From: JANRKB01 sp033763695
GTDB lineage: Bacteria > Planctomycetota > Phycisphaerae > Phycisphaerales > UBA1924
Assembly (NCBI GenBank): GCA_033763695.1
Contig: JANRKB010000032.1
Location: forward strand, 1-36,595
Direction: 5' to 3'
DNA length: 36,595 nt
Shown here: positions 22,745 through 31,202 of the stretch, in pieces
How positions within the stretch are numbered: position 1 is the first letter of the stretch
Layout of the letters: each line of letters begins with the position of its first letter
Position numbers and translations under genes: made by a program
The notes under the pieces: generated by a model
Databases searched by the model: none
What the model was told of the DNA's origin: nothing
The model's input: only the letters and a program-made list of their open reading frames with translations

Positions 22745-24589
22745 TCAGTTGCTCTTCTTGGGTTCTGCCGGGGCGGGTTCGGCGGGTTTGGATTCGGGCT
22801 TGGCGTCGGCGGCGGGAGTCGCCGCGGGCTTGGCCTTGCCGGTCTTCTTGCCCAGCGTGCCGAAGTAGTGCTTCACGGCGTCGTGATATTCGCGCGGGAT
22901 CTGCTTGCTCTCGATCGCGTCCGTCGCGGCCTTTTCGCCGGATTCGACGGCATCGGAGAACTGGGCGAGGCTCTCGCCCTTCACCTGCTCGCCGTAGACC
23001 AAACGCGAAGAGATGATCGCGCCCTGCGTTGTCGCGACGTCGGCCTTGCGCTTCTCGGTGCGATAGTCCGCGGCGATGCTGTCGCCGTTGCGCCCGCCGC
23101 CGCTGCGGCCCGCGCCGCCGGTGCCTTGGCCGAAGCGATCGGTTTCGCCCTCGCCCCACTCGCCATTCTGTTCGCTCTGTCCGATCTGACCTTCGCCCGG
23201 GCTCTTGCACAGGCCGGCCATCTGTGACTTGCACTCGCTCAGCGCGGCCTCAGTGGCCTGGGCTTCCATCTGCATCTGCTCGAGCTCGGACATCGCCTCG
23301 CTCATCGCGGCGGCACCCTGCTGCGATTGCTGGTCACTCTGCTCGCCTTGCTGGCCTTGTTGGCCTTGCTTGCCCTGCTGCGACATGCCCTTGGCCATCT
23401 GCTTCATGCCTTCGCCCATCTTGTCGCACTGGCCCGCAGCCTTCATCGCGGCCTGCAACTGCTTCATGAGCGCGTCCTTCTGCTCCGCGCTCATGTTCTG
23501 CATCTGCTGCAGCGCCTGCTTCATCGCGTCGGGATTGGACATCATCTGGCGGGCCGTCTCTGACGCCTGCTTGCTGTCCATCCCGGCCTTCTCGAGCGCC
23601 TTGGCGAGCTCCTTGTTCTCCTTGGCGAGTGACTTGATCTGATCGCCGAGCTTGTCGAGCTGGGCCTGAAGCTTCGCCTTGTCGGCGTCGCTCAGCGTGC
23701 CTTCCTTGAGCTTCTGCTTCAGCTCGTCGAGCTTCTCGTTGGCGCCCTTAAAGTCGCCCTTGGCGAGGTCGCGCGAAAGCTCCGTCAGCGGGCCGTCGCC
23801 CGGCTGCTTGACCTTCTGCAACGCGTCCTGCACCGCCTTGAGCTGCTCGGCACGCTCGCCCTTCTTCATGTCGTTCAGGCGATCCGACAACTCTGTGAGT
23901 TTGCGCACGGCAGCGCGGCGCACTTCCTCGGGCGTCTGCGGCGGCTGGGGCTTCTGCTCGCCGGTGTTCGTCCCTTCGTCCTTCTTCACCTCAACGCCCG
24001 CCTTGGACAGCATCTCGTTGAGCTTGTCTTCGTTCTTCTTCACCTCGGCCTTGACCGCGACGATCTCCGCCTTTTGCTTCGCCTCGGCTTCCTTCTTGGC
24101 GAAGAGGCCCATCACGTCCATCCGCGGCACGGTCACCCACACCACGACCAGCCCGACCGCCAGGCTCATGGCCCAGGGCCATGCACGCGGCGGCTGAAAC
24201 GGCACCGCACGACGCACATCGACCCCGGCCGCGGTGCGCCGCGCGGAATCAACCACGGCACGCGACCACGGGTCTTGTTCCTTGGCGAAGCAGAGCGCGG
24301 TGGAAAGAGCCTCGCGCGTTCCTGCACCTTCGTCAACGAGTCGCGCGACGCGCAGGTCACGCATGGGGCGGAAGATCGCCCACGCCGCGGCAAGCCCAAA
24401 GACCGCCGAGCCGCCATAGATCGCGATGTCGCGCAACGGCATCGCGATGAGGCCGAAGATGCGCTCGACAAGGCGCGTGATCACCGCGCCGGCCAGCGCG
24501 ACAGCAAGGAGCAACACCAGCACGCGGCAGAACTCCGCGAGGCGCAGACGCCGGCGTGCCGCGCTCACAACCCGATGGATCTCCGTCAT
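22745..24589 (-). CDS. Membrane-anchored long coiled-coil protein, Gln-rich
   Basis: A 614-aa protein with three membrane helices (about residues 20-39, 52-73 and 136-155). A charged Lys/Glu/Gln coiled coil of some 250 residues follows (LNEMLSKAGVEVKKDEG..., LDELKQKLKEGTLSDADKAKL), then a QGQQGQQGEQSDQQSQQ stretch, a Gly-rich linker and a Pro/Ala/Lys tail. The arrangement recalls the DUF4175-like membrane proteins often found near MoxR/BatA-type genes, but neither is present here, and I do not assign a function. It is divergent from the O-antigen-ligase-like gene. The repetitive coil makes homology searches prone to false hits. Confidence 0.85.
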   Translation of the reverse strand: MTEIHRVVSAARRRLRLAEFCRVLVLLLAVALAGAVITRLVERIFGLIAMPLRDIAIYGGSAVFGLAAAWAIFRPMRDLRVARLVDEGAGTREALSTALCFAKEQDPWSRAVVDSARRTAAGVDVRRAVPFQPPRAWPWAMSLAVGLVVVWVTVPRMDVMGLFAKKEAEAKQKAEIVAVKAEVKKNEDKLNEMLSKAGVEVKKDEGTNTGEQKPQPPQTPEEVRRAAVRKLTELSDRLNDMKKGERAEQLKAVQDALQKVKQPGDGPLTELSRDLAKGDFKGANEKLDELKQKLKEGTLSDADKAKLQAQLDKLGDQIKSLAKENKELAKALEKAGMDSKQASETARQMMSNPDAMKQALQQMQNMSAEQKDALMKQLQAAMKAAGQCDKMGEGMKQMAKGMSQQGKQGQQGQQGEQSDQQSQQGAAAMSEAMSELEQMQMEAQATEAALSECKSQMAGLCKSPGEGQIGQSEQNGEWGEGETDRFGQGTGGAGRSGGGRNGDSIAADYRTEKRKADVATTQGAIISSRLVYGEQVKGESLAQFSDAVESGEKAATDAIESKQIPREYHDAVKHYFGTLGKKTGKAKPAATPAADAKPESKPAEPAPAEPKKSN

Positions 24590-24698
24590 CGCATGTGCTC
24601 CTTCACGCCGATGAGACTGCCGCTCGGACTACGCTGCGTGCGACTCAGCTTCGCCGTCGCACCACAGACTACCACCAACGCGGCATCGCACCCAAACG

Positions 24699-26195
24699 TT
24701 GTACGACTTCAGCGCCCGAAAGTTGCCCGCGGTTCACCATTCGTGCCAGATTTCCTTCGCATCCAATCAAAAACCTAGCATAGTCACCATCGACACATCC
24801 CACCCCCAACCTGAACTTCGCTCGGCACTTCGCACGGCCACGGACTCGCCCGGTCTGCACGCGTGGTACGACGGTACGTGGATCGACGGCGTGCGCGTCC
24901 GCCAGCGCATCGTCGATCTGCATCGCATTGACTGGCTCGGTCGCCCGTTCGCGCTGTCGTTCATGGTGCTCTGGTGTCTTGCCTTGGCCGGGCCGACGAC
25001 CGCCGTGGAGATCGGGGGCATCCCTCTCGCGGTTGTGTGGCTGCTGCGCGTTGTGCGGTTCGCGGACGCCCGCCGCATCACATGGGCGCTGCTGATCCAG
25101 CCCGTCTCGCTCGCGTTCCTGGCGTGGGCCGCGTGGTGCGCGATGCTCATCCTGCGCATGCCCGAGCAACGCCACGCATGGCTTGAACTGAGCGCGGCAC
25201 GCTGGGCGTGGTGCCTGCTCGCGCTGCCGTTCCTGGGCTTTGCACGCTCACGCTGGGTGCTGCTCGTCGCGATCGGATTTCTCGGCGTGAACCTCGGACA
25301 ACTGATTGAGGCGATCGGACACCACTTCGCGATCCCGGCACTTGAGTTCAAGCACTACTCCGATCGCGTCTCGGCGTGGCTCGATCCGGTCTCGGGGGCG
25401 ACATGCATGGTGGCGGCACTTGGACTGCTGCTTCCCGTGGCGACGCTCGGACGCGGCCGCGCACGTGTGCTCGCGGCCCTCGCCTGCTTCGCCAACTTCG
25501 CCGGCATCATCGCGACCGGAACGCGCGGCGCTTGGCTGGCGGCGACACTTCTCGTCGCGCTCGCGGCGGGCGTTGCAGTCTGGCAGCATCGCGCGGCAAT
25601 CCGACTTCGGCACGGCCTGATCGCGCTCGGGTGCCTCGCCGTGCTGCTCACGGCGATCGGCGTGCTCGGACGCAACGTCATCGTGCCGCGCTTCGATTAT
25701 GCGGTGCGCGACGTGACGAAAGCATGGAACGGCGACTACGCAACCGACACCGGCCTGCGGTTGTTCATCGCGCACCAGGCGATCGAGATGGTGGTCGCGC
25801 ATCCGATCGCGGGCGTTGGGCCGGGGCAGTTTCACGCACAGTCGCTCGCGCGTGTTCAGGATCGCGATGCCGCGGTGCGTTCGCTGATCCCCTCGCACGC
25901 GCACAACACGCTGCTGCATCTGGCCGCGACGACAGGGTTGCCCGGCGTGCTGCTCTGGCTCGCGATGTTCGCGTTCGGACTGCGTAGTGCGTGGGTGCAC
26001 GCGTCACGCGGCGGATGGGGCACGCTCGCCGCAGGCCCGTTCTTCGCGCTCGTCGGGCTTGCCCTCGTCTCCGGCACGGATGTCGTGCAACTCAATCAGC
26101 AGACGGGTGCAACGCTGTTTGTCATCCTCGGGCTCTCGCCTGCCGCACCGTTTGTGTTTGACACGCGCGAGGGTACTGCGAGGTCGGCATGCTGA
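24699..26195 (+). CDS. O-antigen ligase / Wzy-like polytopic membrane protein
   Basis: A protein of up to 498 aa with about ten membrane helices. It has the Wzy_C-type periplasmic loop near its centre-right: GTRGAWLAA in one helix, then GLRLFIAHQAIEMVVAHPIAGVGPGQF and SHAHNTLLHLAATTGLPGVLLWL, the usual RxxxW, HPxxGxGxGxF and HNxxL signatures. Such proteins polymerise or ligate surface polysaccharide or glycosylate proteins. The start is uncertain: no ATG occurs before the first helix. TTG at 24699 or 24723 keeps sequence that looks coding from about 24790, while GTG at 24891 gives a 434-aa form starting just before helix 1. It overlaps the glycosyltransferase gene by 7 bases, pointing to a shared role in surface glycan. 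Confidence 0.88.
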   Translation: MYDFSARKLPAVHHSCQISFASNQKPSIVTIDTSHPQPELRSALRTATDSPGLHAWYDGTWIDGVRVRQRIVDLHRIDWLGRPFALSFMVLWCLALAGPTTAVEIGGIPLAVVWLLRVVRFADARRITWALLIQPVSLAFLAWAAWCAMLILRMPEQRHAWLELSAARWAWCLLALPFLGFARSRWVLLVAIGFLGVNLGQLIEAIGHHFAIPALEFKHYSDRVSAWLDPVSGATCMVAALGLLLPVATLGRGRARVLAALACFANFAGIIATGTRGAWLAATLLVALAAGVAVWQHRAAIRLRHGLIALGCLAVLLTAIGVLGRNVIVPRFDYAVRDVTKAWNGDYATDTGLRLFIAHQAIEMVVAHPIAGVGPGQFHAQSLARVQDRDAAVRSLIPSHAHNTLLHLAATTGLPGVLLWLAMFAFGLRSAWVHASRGGWGTLAAGPFFALVGLALVSGTDVVQLNQQTGATLFVILGLSPAAPFVFDTREGTARSAC

Positions 26196-27379
26196 ACGGG
26201 CCGATCACCGCGAATGAGCAGCAGGACCTTCGCACGGCTCGGCCGCGGCTGCGCATTGCAGTGCTCACCGAGTTTGTCCGGGCCTTGCCGGCCGACAACA
26301 GCGCGTGGGCTCCGCTCATCGCCGCGGCCCTCGCAGCACGCGGGCATCACGTCACGGCACTCGCCGATGGAATCGAGACGCCCGATGCGTTTGACACACT
26401 GCCCACGATCGTTCACAGGCACGGCAGGATCCATCACGGATGCGAGCCGTTTGGCTTCCGCCGCTGGGCGGCACGCACACTGGCGACGCTCGCGCCGGAT
26501 GTCACGCTCTCCCTGACCGACCACGTCGCCGCAGAGGTGTGGCTGCCGCTCGGGCCCGGGCCATGGGCGTTTGTCCGCAGTTTGCGCCACACGACGCTCG
26601 TCGGGGCCGCGCTGGACATCGCCCATCGGCCGTACATCGCACTCGAACTCTTCTCTCAGCGTGCCGCGCTTCGCGAGGCCGCTCGGATGCAGGCGACCAT
26701 CGCTCGTTTCGCCGCGGATCCGTCAAGCACGCGCGATGCGCGCGTTCAACTTCTGCCGCACGCGTCGATCGTCGCGGCGCGACTCAGCGGCGGTCTCGAT
26801 GAAGCTCGAGCAAACGCGCGGCGTGCGCTCGGCGTCCACCCGACAACACCATTGCTCGCGCTGAGCGCGACAGATCACGAGGCGGACGCGCTTGGCGTGG
26901 TCTTTGAGGCGCTCGCGCAGATGCGGGCTCATTCGACCGCCGCGCCGCGATTGCTGCTTGCGTCGCGAACGCCCACGCGGCTGCGCCGGCGTGCCGCGCT
27001 CCACGGCGTGGCGGACACGCTCACGCCGATCGGCACCACACACGCCCCGGAGTTCTGGCTCGCCGCGGCGGATGCACTGCTCGCGCCGACGCCCGCGCGG
27101 ACGGGTGACTCCTCGGGCCGGCTGATCGCCGATGCACTTGCTCTGGGCGTGCCGGTCATCGCCCACGCGCTCGCGCCCGGGGCGCAGCTCATTACCGGCG
27201 AATCAGGAATCCGCTTGCATGCCGCGGGCGCGACACGCTGGCGCGATGCGATTCTGCACGCGTGTGATCCGGCGTGGCGCCAGCGGGCGTCGAATGCCGC
27301 ACGCGCGTCCGTGCCCTCGGTGCAGGCCGTGATCGACGCGCTCGAAGACGCGTTGAACGCTGCGGCGCAGCGAACCTGA
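26189..27379 (+). CDS. Glycosyltransferase family 4-like protein
   Basis: A 396-aa GT-B-fold protein. It opens with the first Rossmann strand, RLRIAVLTEFVRALPADNSAWAPLIAAALAARGHHVTAL. The C-terminal half has the donor-binding pattern: FWLAAADALLAPTPARTGDSSGRLIADALALGVPVIAHALAPGAQLI...GIRL. The usual Glu of the GT4 EX7E motif is not obvious, since GDSSG replaces the typical E-FG segment, so the enzyme may be divergent. It probably adds sugars to a lipid-linked or surface glycan handled by the overlapping upstream ligase-like protein. ATG start inside the previous gene (ATGCTGA overlap). Confidence 0.85.
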   Translation: MLNGPITANEQQDLRTARPRLRIAVLTEFVRALPADNSAWAPLIAAALAARGHHVTALADGIETPDAFDTLPTIVHRHGRIHHGCEPFGFRRWAARTLATLAPDVTLSLTDHVAAEVWLPLGPGPWAFVRSLRHTTLVGAALDIAHRPYIALELFSQRAALREAARMQATIARFAADPSSTRDARVQLLPHASIVAARLSGGLDEARANARRALGVHPTTPLLALSATDHEADALGVVFEALAQMRAHSTAAPRLLLASRTPTRLRRRAALHGVADTLTPIGTTHAPEFWLAAADALLAPTPARTGDSSGRLIADALALGVPVIAHALAPGAQLITGESGIRLHAAGATRWRDAILHACDPAWRQRASNAARASVPSVQAVIDALEDALNAAAQRT

Positions 27380-27405
27380 ACGCGAACACGAGGGTGTTTT
27401 CGCGT
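27380..27405. terminator. Hairpin between convergent genes
   Basis: ACGCGAA (27380-27386) pairs with TTCGCGT (27399-27405), extended by CAC/GTG across a two-base bulge. It fills the 25-bp gap between the glycosyltransferase and lipoprotein stops and touches the latter. A short bidirectional terminator is plausible, though the U-tract is weak. Confidence 0.4.
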
Positions 27406-28100
27406 CAAGGCTTGGGCGCGGACGCTGCTGGTGCAGGCGCGGCGGGCGCGGGGGCTGCGGGCGCTGCCGGCGGATTCTCTTTGGTGATCGCCGCGATGGT
27501 CGCACGCAGTTTCTCGGCGGACTTGATCGCGCCGGGTCGATTCTCGTCGGCCTTGAATCCGCACGACCACTGCGCCGGGCCGAGTTTGTCCTCAAACCCT
27601 GGCGTCGAACTGAGGAGACGAACCGTTGCGTCAGTGACTTGGCCGCCGAACGACGCGTCGCCCGGCTTGCCGCTGGGGTTGAGGAAGCCGCCACCGCCGT
27701 AGATGCCGACGCGACCCTTGGCGAAAATGGCATGTCGCACCGTGACGCTGCACGCGGTGTCGGCGATCGGCGTCATGCCGGCCTCGGGATTGAGGAACAT
27801 GTGGATGTGGACGAGGTTGCCGTCGCCCGCGCCGACGTCGGCCGATGCGAGCGCGTCGGGCGAGAGGTCGGTCAAGTACACGTCGGCGGTGTTGTCATCG
27901 AACCACGCGTAGACGCGGGTGGGGAGCGTCGTTTCCAGAGCCGCGCCGGTGCCCGCGGTGGAGCGGACCTGCACGGTCGATCCGTCGGACGTGAGCGAGG
28001 AGATGGTTTCACAGCCCGCGGCCGCCAGAAGGACGGACGCAGCCGCGCCCAAGAGCAGGACCCGCCCAGCGAGAACTCGGCACGCAACAGAGGTGTTCAT
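27405..28100 (-). CDS. Putative lipoprotein of unknown function
   Basis: A 231-aa protein with a lipoprotein signal: basic start, hydrophobic core VLLLGAAASVLLAAAGC, lipidated Cys30. The mature part is mostly beta (RVYAWFDDNTADVYLTDLSPDAL, NLVHIHMFLNPEAGMTPIADTACSVTVRHAIFAKGRVGIYGGGGFLNP, QVTDATVRLL) and ends in an Ala/Pro repeat tail. I do not recognise the family. I chose the ATG at 28100 because the signal peptide begins there; a start 60 bases upstream would put 20 non-signal residues in front. Confidence 0.8.
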   Translation of the reverse strand: MNTSVACRVLAGRVLLLGAAASVLLAAAGCETISSLTSDGSTVQVRSTAGTGAALETTLPTRVYAWFDDNTADVYLTDLSPDALASADVGAGDGNLVHIHMFLNPEAGMTPIADTACSVTVRHAIFAKGRVGIYGGGGFLNPSGKPGDASFGGQVTDATVRLLSSTPGFEDKLGPAQWSCGFKADENRPGAIKSAEKLRATIAAITKENPPAAPAAPAPAAPAPAASAPKP

Positions 28101-28346
28101 CTTCACAACGTCACGATACACAGAACCTCCACGGGACGCCGACGCAAGCGCGGGGGCCAACCACGTCAGACCGTTCGCGTTTCAGAAGGGTCAATGGATT
28201 GATTTTTGGTTTTTCCTTGGGAACCATGCGAGCCGATCTTCGTAGATGACGGAGGGCGGCGATCTGAGGCGATCGGCCGGTGCGACAACGATTGCATCGG
28301 CGGCGGTCGCGAAACTCTCGCCAGTCCTTCCCATGGGGTGCTCGTC

Positions 28347-29330
28347 ATGCGATCGTCTTCGACTGCGTCCGCCCTTCGCGCTCCCGCCTTCGCCGCGACC
28401 GCCGCGCTGGTGGCGTGCATGAGCGCGGCGATGCCCGCCAGTGCCCAGTTCATCAGCGCCAATGGCACGAAGCCCGACGCCAACGCCACGGATGAACCCG
28501 GCCTCACGCCGCCGGCACGCGGCAATGGTCTGGTGATCCGCATCGGCTCGCCCAACCTGCACGGCGTCGTCGGTCCGGGCGTGTGCCCCACGGGTCACTA
28601 CTGGAACGGCTTCCGCTATGTGCGTTATCCGTGGTACTCCGATTGGTCGGGCACGACGACGTATCGCTACTACGCGCCAATCAACCGAGACGTCGCGACC
28701 TATGCCGCCAAGGAAGAGGAACCCGCACCCGCCAAGGTCGACCCGAGCACGCTTCCGCCGCTCGAACGCGGCGTTCTGCTGTGGTCCACCGGTGAACGCT
28801 CGAACGCGATCACCGCACTTCGCGAGCACCTGAAGACAAACAGCAACGACGCGAATGCGATGCGCACGCTTGCGCTGGTGATGCTGGATGACAAACGCTT
28901 CGACGATGCCGCGGGCCTCATGCGGCTCGCGTATCGCACCGACGCGACGCTTGCCGCCACACCGATCGACATCACAAAGCTCGGCCTCACGACCAGTCGC
29001 ACGCGCGATCTGGTGACCGCGGCGACGGCAGCGGCCCACAAGACAAACTCCGCCTCCGCATGGCTCGTGGTCGGCGCACTCATGCAGAGCGAAGGTCGTG
29101 ACGTGCTCGCCGGGCGCATGATCGATCGTGCCGCGAAAGCAGGGCTTGAGCGGACGATCAGCGACGCGTTCAAAGCCAACCTGAAGGCCGACCCGGACGC
29201 CACTGCACGCGAGAGCACGAAACCCGGGACCACGCCCGCCAAGCAGCAGGCACCGGCAACGACGCCCAAGACTGATGAGCCTGCAAAGCCCGCGGCCAAT
29301 CCCGCCGCCGCCGACATGACGACCAAGTGA
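28347..29330 (+). CDS. Exported TPR-like repeat protein
   Basis: A 327-aa protein with a signal peptide (residues 1-34, cleavage after MPASA). A short Tyr/Trp-rich segment (HYWNGFRYVRYPWYSDWSGTTTYRYYAP) follows, then a helical region of TPR type: ERGVLLWSTGERSNAITALREHLKTNSNDANAMRTLALVMLDDKRFDDAAGLMRLAY. The tail is Lys/Pro/Ala-rich. TPR proteins serve as binding scaffolds; the partner is unknown. I chose the ATG just before the signal peptide; longer in-frame readings have no coding character. Convergent with fliL, 137 bp away. Confidence 0.82.
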   Translation: MRSSSTASALRAPAFAATAALVACMSAAMPASAQFISANGTKPDANATDEPGLTPPARGNGLVIRIGSPNLHGVVGPGVCPTGHYWNGFRYVRYPWYSDWSGTTTYRYYAPINRDVATYAAKEEEPAPAKVDPSTLPPLERGVLLWSTGERSNAITALREHLKTNSNDANAMRTLALVMLDDKRFDDAAGLMRLAYRTDATLAATPIDITKLGLTTSRTRDLVTAATAAAHKTNSASAWLVVGALMQSEGRDVLAGRMIDRAAKAGLERTISDAFKANLKADPDATARESTKPGTTPAKQQAPATTPKTDEPAKPAANPAAADMTTK

Positions 29331-29404
29331 GTGCGACGGTCGCACCGCGCGCGATCGGTGACGCGCGCACGGCGTGACAACTCATGTTTCATTGAGAGAA
29401 CAAC

Positions 29405-29434
29405 AACGGCGACAGGCTCATGCCTGCCGCCGTT
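29405..29434. terminator. Bidirectional hairpin between the TPR gene and fliL
   Basis: AACGGCGACAGGC (29405-29417) pairs with GCCTGCCGCCGTT (29422-29434): 12 pairs with a single A-C mismatch around a TCAT loop. On the minus strand it is followed by GTTGTTCTC, a modest U-rich stretch. It probably ends the flagellar operon and the convergent gene. Confidence 0.6.
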
Positions 29435-29467
29435 TGAGTTGGTTCATGCTGGCATTGGTTGCCGAAC

Positions 29468-30004
29468 TCAGTCCGCCTTGAAGCCGCGGCACTTGGGAAT
29501 CAGCACACGAACGACCTTGGGCTGGCCTTCCGCAGTCGGGCCGAGCGTTTCGTTGAGGAACGCGGTGAGCTGGCGCGTCAGCGTCTCAAGCCCCGGCTCC
29601 TGGAGTTCGTTGTGACGCGCGCGACGGAAGACCCGCGCGATGCCTTCCTTCACTTCCGCCACCCGCTCGCCGAGCTGCTTGACGACGTCGTCCTGGTGCT
29701 TCTTCTTCACCTGGAAGAAGATCGACGCGTCCCAGATCCACGCCTTGCCGGTCTGCATGTTCTGGAACTTGTCCTCGGTCAGCGGCACTTCGACGAGGCG
29801 TTCTTCGTCGGCCTCCGCTTCACCCTCAATGTGCTTGGCCTCGGCCTCGACGGGCTTGTGTCCGAGCATGCTCATCACGCCGAACACGGCCACACCCTCC
29901 ACCACCATGAGCACCGCCACGATGAGCAGTGTCTTCATCGCGGGCTTGGGCTTGGCTGCTGTTGCCTCGCCACCCTCGGTCTTGGCTGCTGCTTCCTCGG
30001 CCAT
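29468..30004 (-). CDS. fliL: Flagellar basal body-associated protein FliL
   Basis: A 178-aa protein with an acidic/Ala-rich N-terminus, one membrane helix (about residues 24-44) and a periplasmic FliL domain: WDASIFFQVKKKHQDDVVKQLGERVAEVKEGIARVFRRA... and LETLTRQLTAFLNETLG. The C-terminus (PKVVRVLIPKCRGFKAD) fits the terminal strand. FliL sits by the stator and supports torque. The start MAEEAAAK is preferred over a GTG or ATG six codons upstream. It is the last gene of the flagellar run; fliM and fliN do not follow it. Confidence 0.87.
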   Translation of the reverse strand: MAEEAAAKTEGGEATAAKPKPAMKTLLIVAVLMVVEGVAVFGVMSMLGHKPVEAEAKHIEGEAEADEERLVEVPLTEDKFQNMQTGKAWIWDASIFFQVKKKHQDDVVKQLGERVAEVKEGIARVFRRARHNELQEPGLETLTRQLTAFLNETLGPTAEGQPKVVRVLIPKCRGFKAD

Positions 30005-30206
30005 TCCATGGCTCCCGCGCACGCACGGCCATCACACCGCCGCGTTCCGTCGCGGTCCGGTCGATGACGTACCAGCGTTCTATCGGTCCACGGCGAGCGT
30101 CAATGCGGGCCGCGTCACAGGACGGACGCGGAAATCCCACGGGCACGCGATACAGCCGCCGCGATGCGACACTCCGCGATGGTTATTGGACGCCGACGCG
30201 CCCCGA

Positions 30207-30860
30207 TCACGCCGCCTGCGCGAGCGGCAGACTGTCCCGGCCCGCCGCCTCGATCAGCCGTGCGCGGATCTGATCGCGGCTCTCACCGACCGAGAGACCG
30301 AGGAACGCGACCACCACAAGACGCGTGGTCATCTGATCGCTCACGCCGACACGCGCCTGGGTGCCTGCAGAGAACGCGACGACGCTGAAGAGCGCGAGCA
30401 CGCCGACATATCCAAGCCCCACCGCCAGGCGGGCCCAGCCGTCGCCGTCGGTCATCAAGGGCAACGCCCACGCCACGATGGTGACAACACCAACGAGCGC
30501 CGCCAGCGCGATCATGCGTGATGCCGTGCGATGCAGAGGTGCGGCAGTCGCTTGTGCCGCCCGCAGCATTTCCCGCCCGAACGCCAGCGGCTCAGCACGA
30601 TCGCGGGCCAAGCGCAATCCCAGCGTGATCAGGGCGGACGCGCGACTGTCGAGGCGTGCCGCGTACTTGAGCACGCGCGACGGATCCTCGCCGATCGCGG
30701 AGAGCACATCAATCAACTCGCCGGTCGCAGGATTCGATGGGCCGACCTTAAGCCCGAGTCGCTGGTCGAGTCGGAAGAGCCACGCGCCGGCCACCGCGAG
30801 CACAGCCGCGGCGATCGCGCACGCGCTCACCGCCGCGAGTAACCACAGATCTTCGGTCAT
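30207..30860 (-). CDS. Three-helix membrane protein in the motA position, divergent MotA/TolQ/ExbB candidate
   Basis: A 217-aa protein with one N-terminal membrane helix (about residues 6-27), a cytoplasmic stretch of about 85 residues and two further helices (about 117-135 and 145-163), then a cytoplasmic tail. This is the ExbB/TolQ topology. The tail, LVVVAFLGLSVGESRDQIRARLIEAAG, resembles the MotA segment with GxSIQxGENPRxIEEKL. The gene lies between flgE and fliL, where many flagellates carry motA/motB. The typical MotA helix-3 LGTVxGL proline/glycine pattern is not clear, it is shorter than MotA, and no motB follows. I therefore call it a candidate only. ATG chosen at 30860; upstream in-frame codons have no coding look. 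Confidence 0.7.
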   Translation of the reverse strand: MTEDLWLLAAVSACAIAAAVLAVAGAWLFRLDQRLGLKVGPSNPATGELIDVLSAIGEDPSRVLKYAARLDSRASALITLGLRLARDRAEPLAFGREMLRAAQATAAPLHRTASRMIALAALVGVVTIVAWALPLMTDGDGWARLAVGLGYVGVLALFSVVAFSAGTQARVGVSDQMTTRLVVVAFLGLSVGESRDQIRARLIEAAGRDSLPLAQAA

Positions 30861-30903
30861 TCCGCGCTCGCCCACGTCACGCCTCCGACGCTGGTCGCGG
30901 CTC

Positions 30904-30933
30904 GCACGCATGTCCACCCCAGGGCATGCGTGC
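30904..30933 (-). promoter_or_regulatory. Strong hairpin in the leader of the motA-slot gene
   Basis: GCACGCATG (30904-30912) pairs perfectly with CATGCGTGC (30925-30933); T-CC/GG-G extends it to 12 pairs with an ACCCCA loop. It ends 43 bases before the ATG at 30860. No U-run follows on either strand, so it is more likely an RNA stability/translation element or protein operator than a terminator. Confidence 0.45.
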
Positions 30934-31128
30934 GGCCACCACGCGGTTATCGGCCTGCAAGACCGATGCACTCAAACGAGAGATTCGAGATTGTCGCGTT
31001 TGCCGCAAGGCGGCAGATTGGCGATCGACCCAGACCCGGGTCGCGATGAGCGGTGTCAATCGACATCGCGACGCACGATTGGCCCATTCACTCTCTGAAA
31101 TCGACTTCGCAGGCACGCAGCATTCAAG

Positions 31129-31175
31129 CCCGATGCCAGATGCCCAAGGCCTGATGCCTGATGCCTCTTGCCTTT
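31129..31175 (-). repeat. GGCATC-type intergenic repeat, copy B
   Basis: On the minus strand: AGGCAAGAGGCATCAGGCAT followed by CAGGCCTTGGGCATCTGGCATCGG. It shares GGCATCAGGCATC and TTGGGCATC with copy A at 14742-14786. It lies 27 bases downstream of the flgE stop. Confidence 0.6.
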
Positions 31176-31202
31176 CGTCTCAAATCACCCGTCGCTTAGC
31201 GC

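Larger units (their letters stand above)
30861..31202 (-). other. Intergenic region inside the flagellar operon
   Basis: A 342-bp gap between flgE and the motA-slot gene, both on the minus strand. It contains a strong hairpin (30904-30933) and a GGCATC-type repeat (31129-31175), each listed separately. I see no small gene; the open frames lack coding character. Confidence 0.55.
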
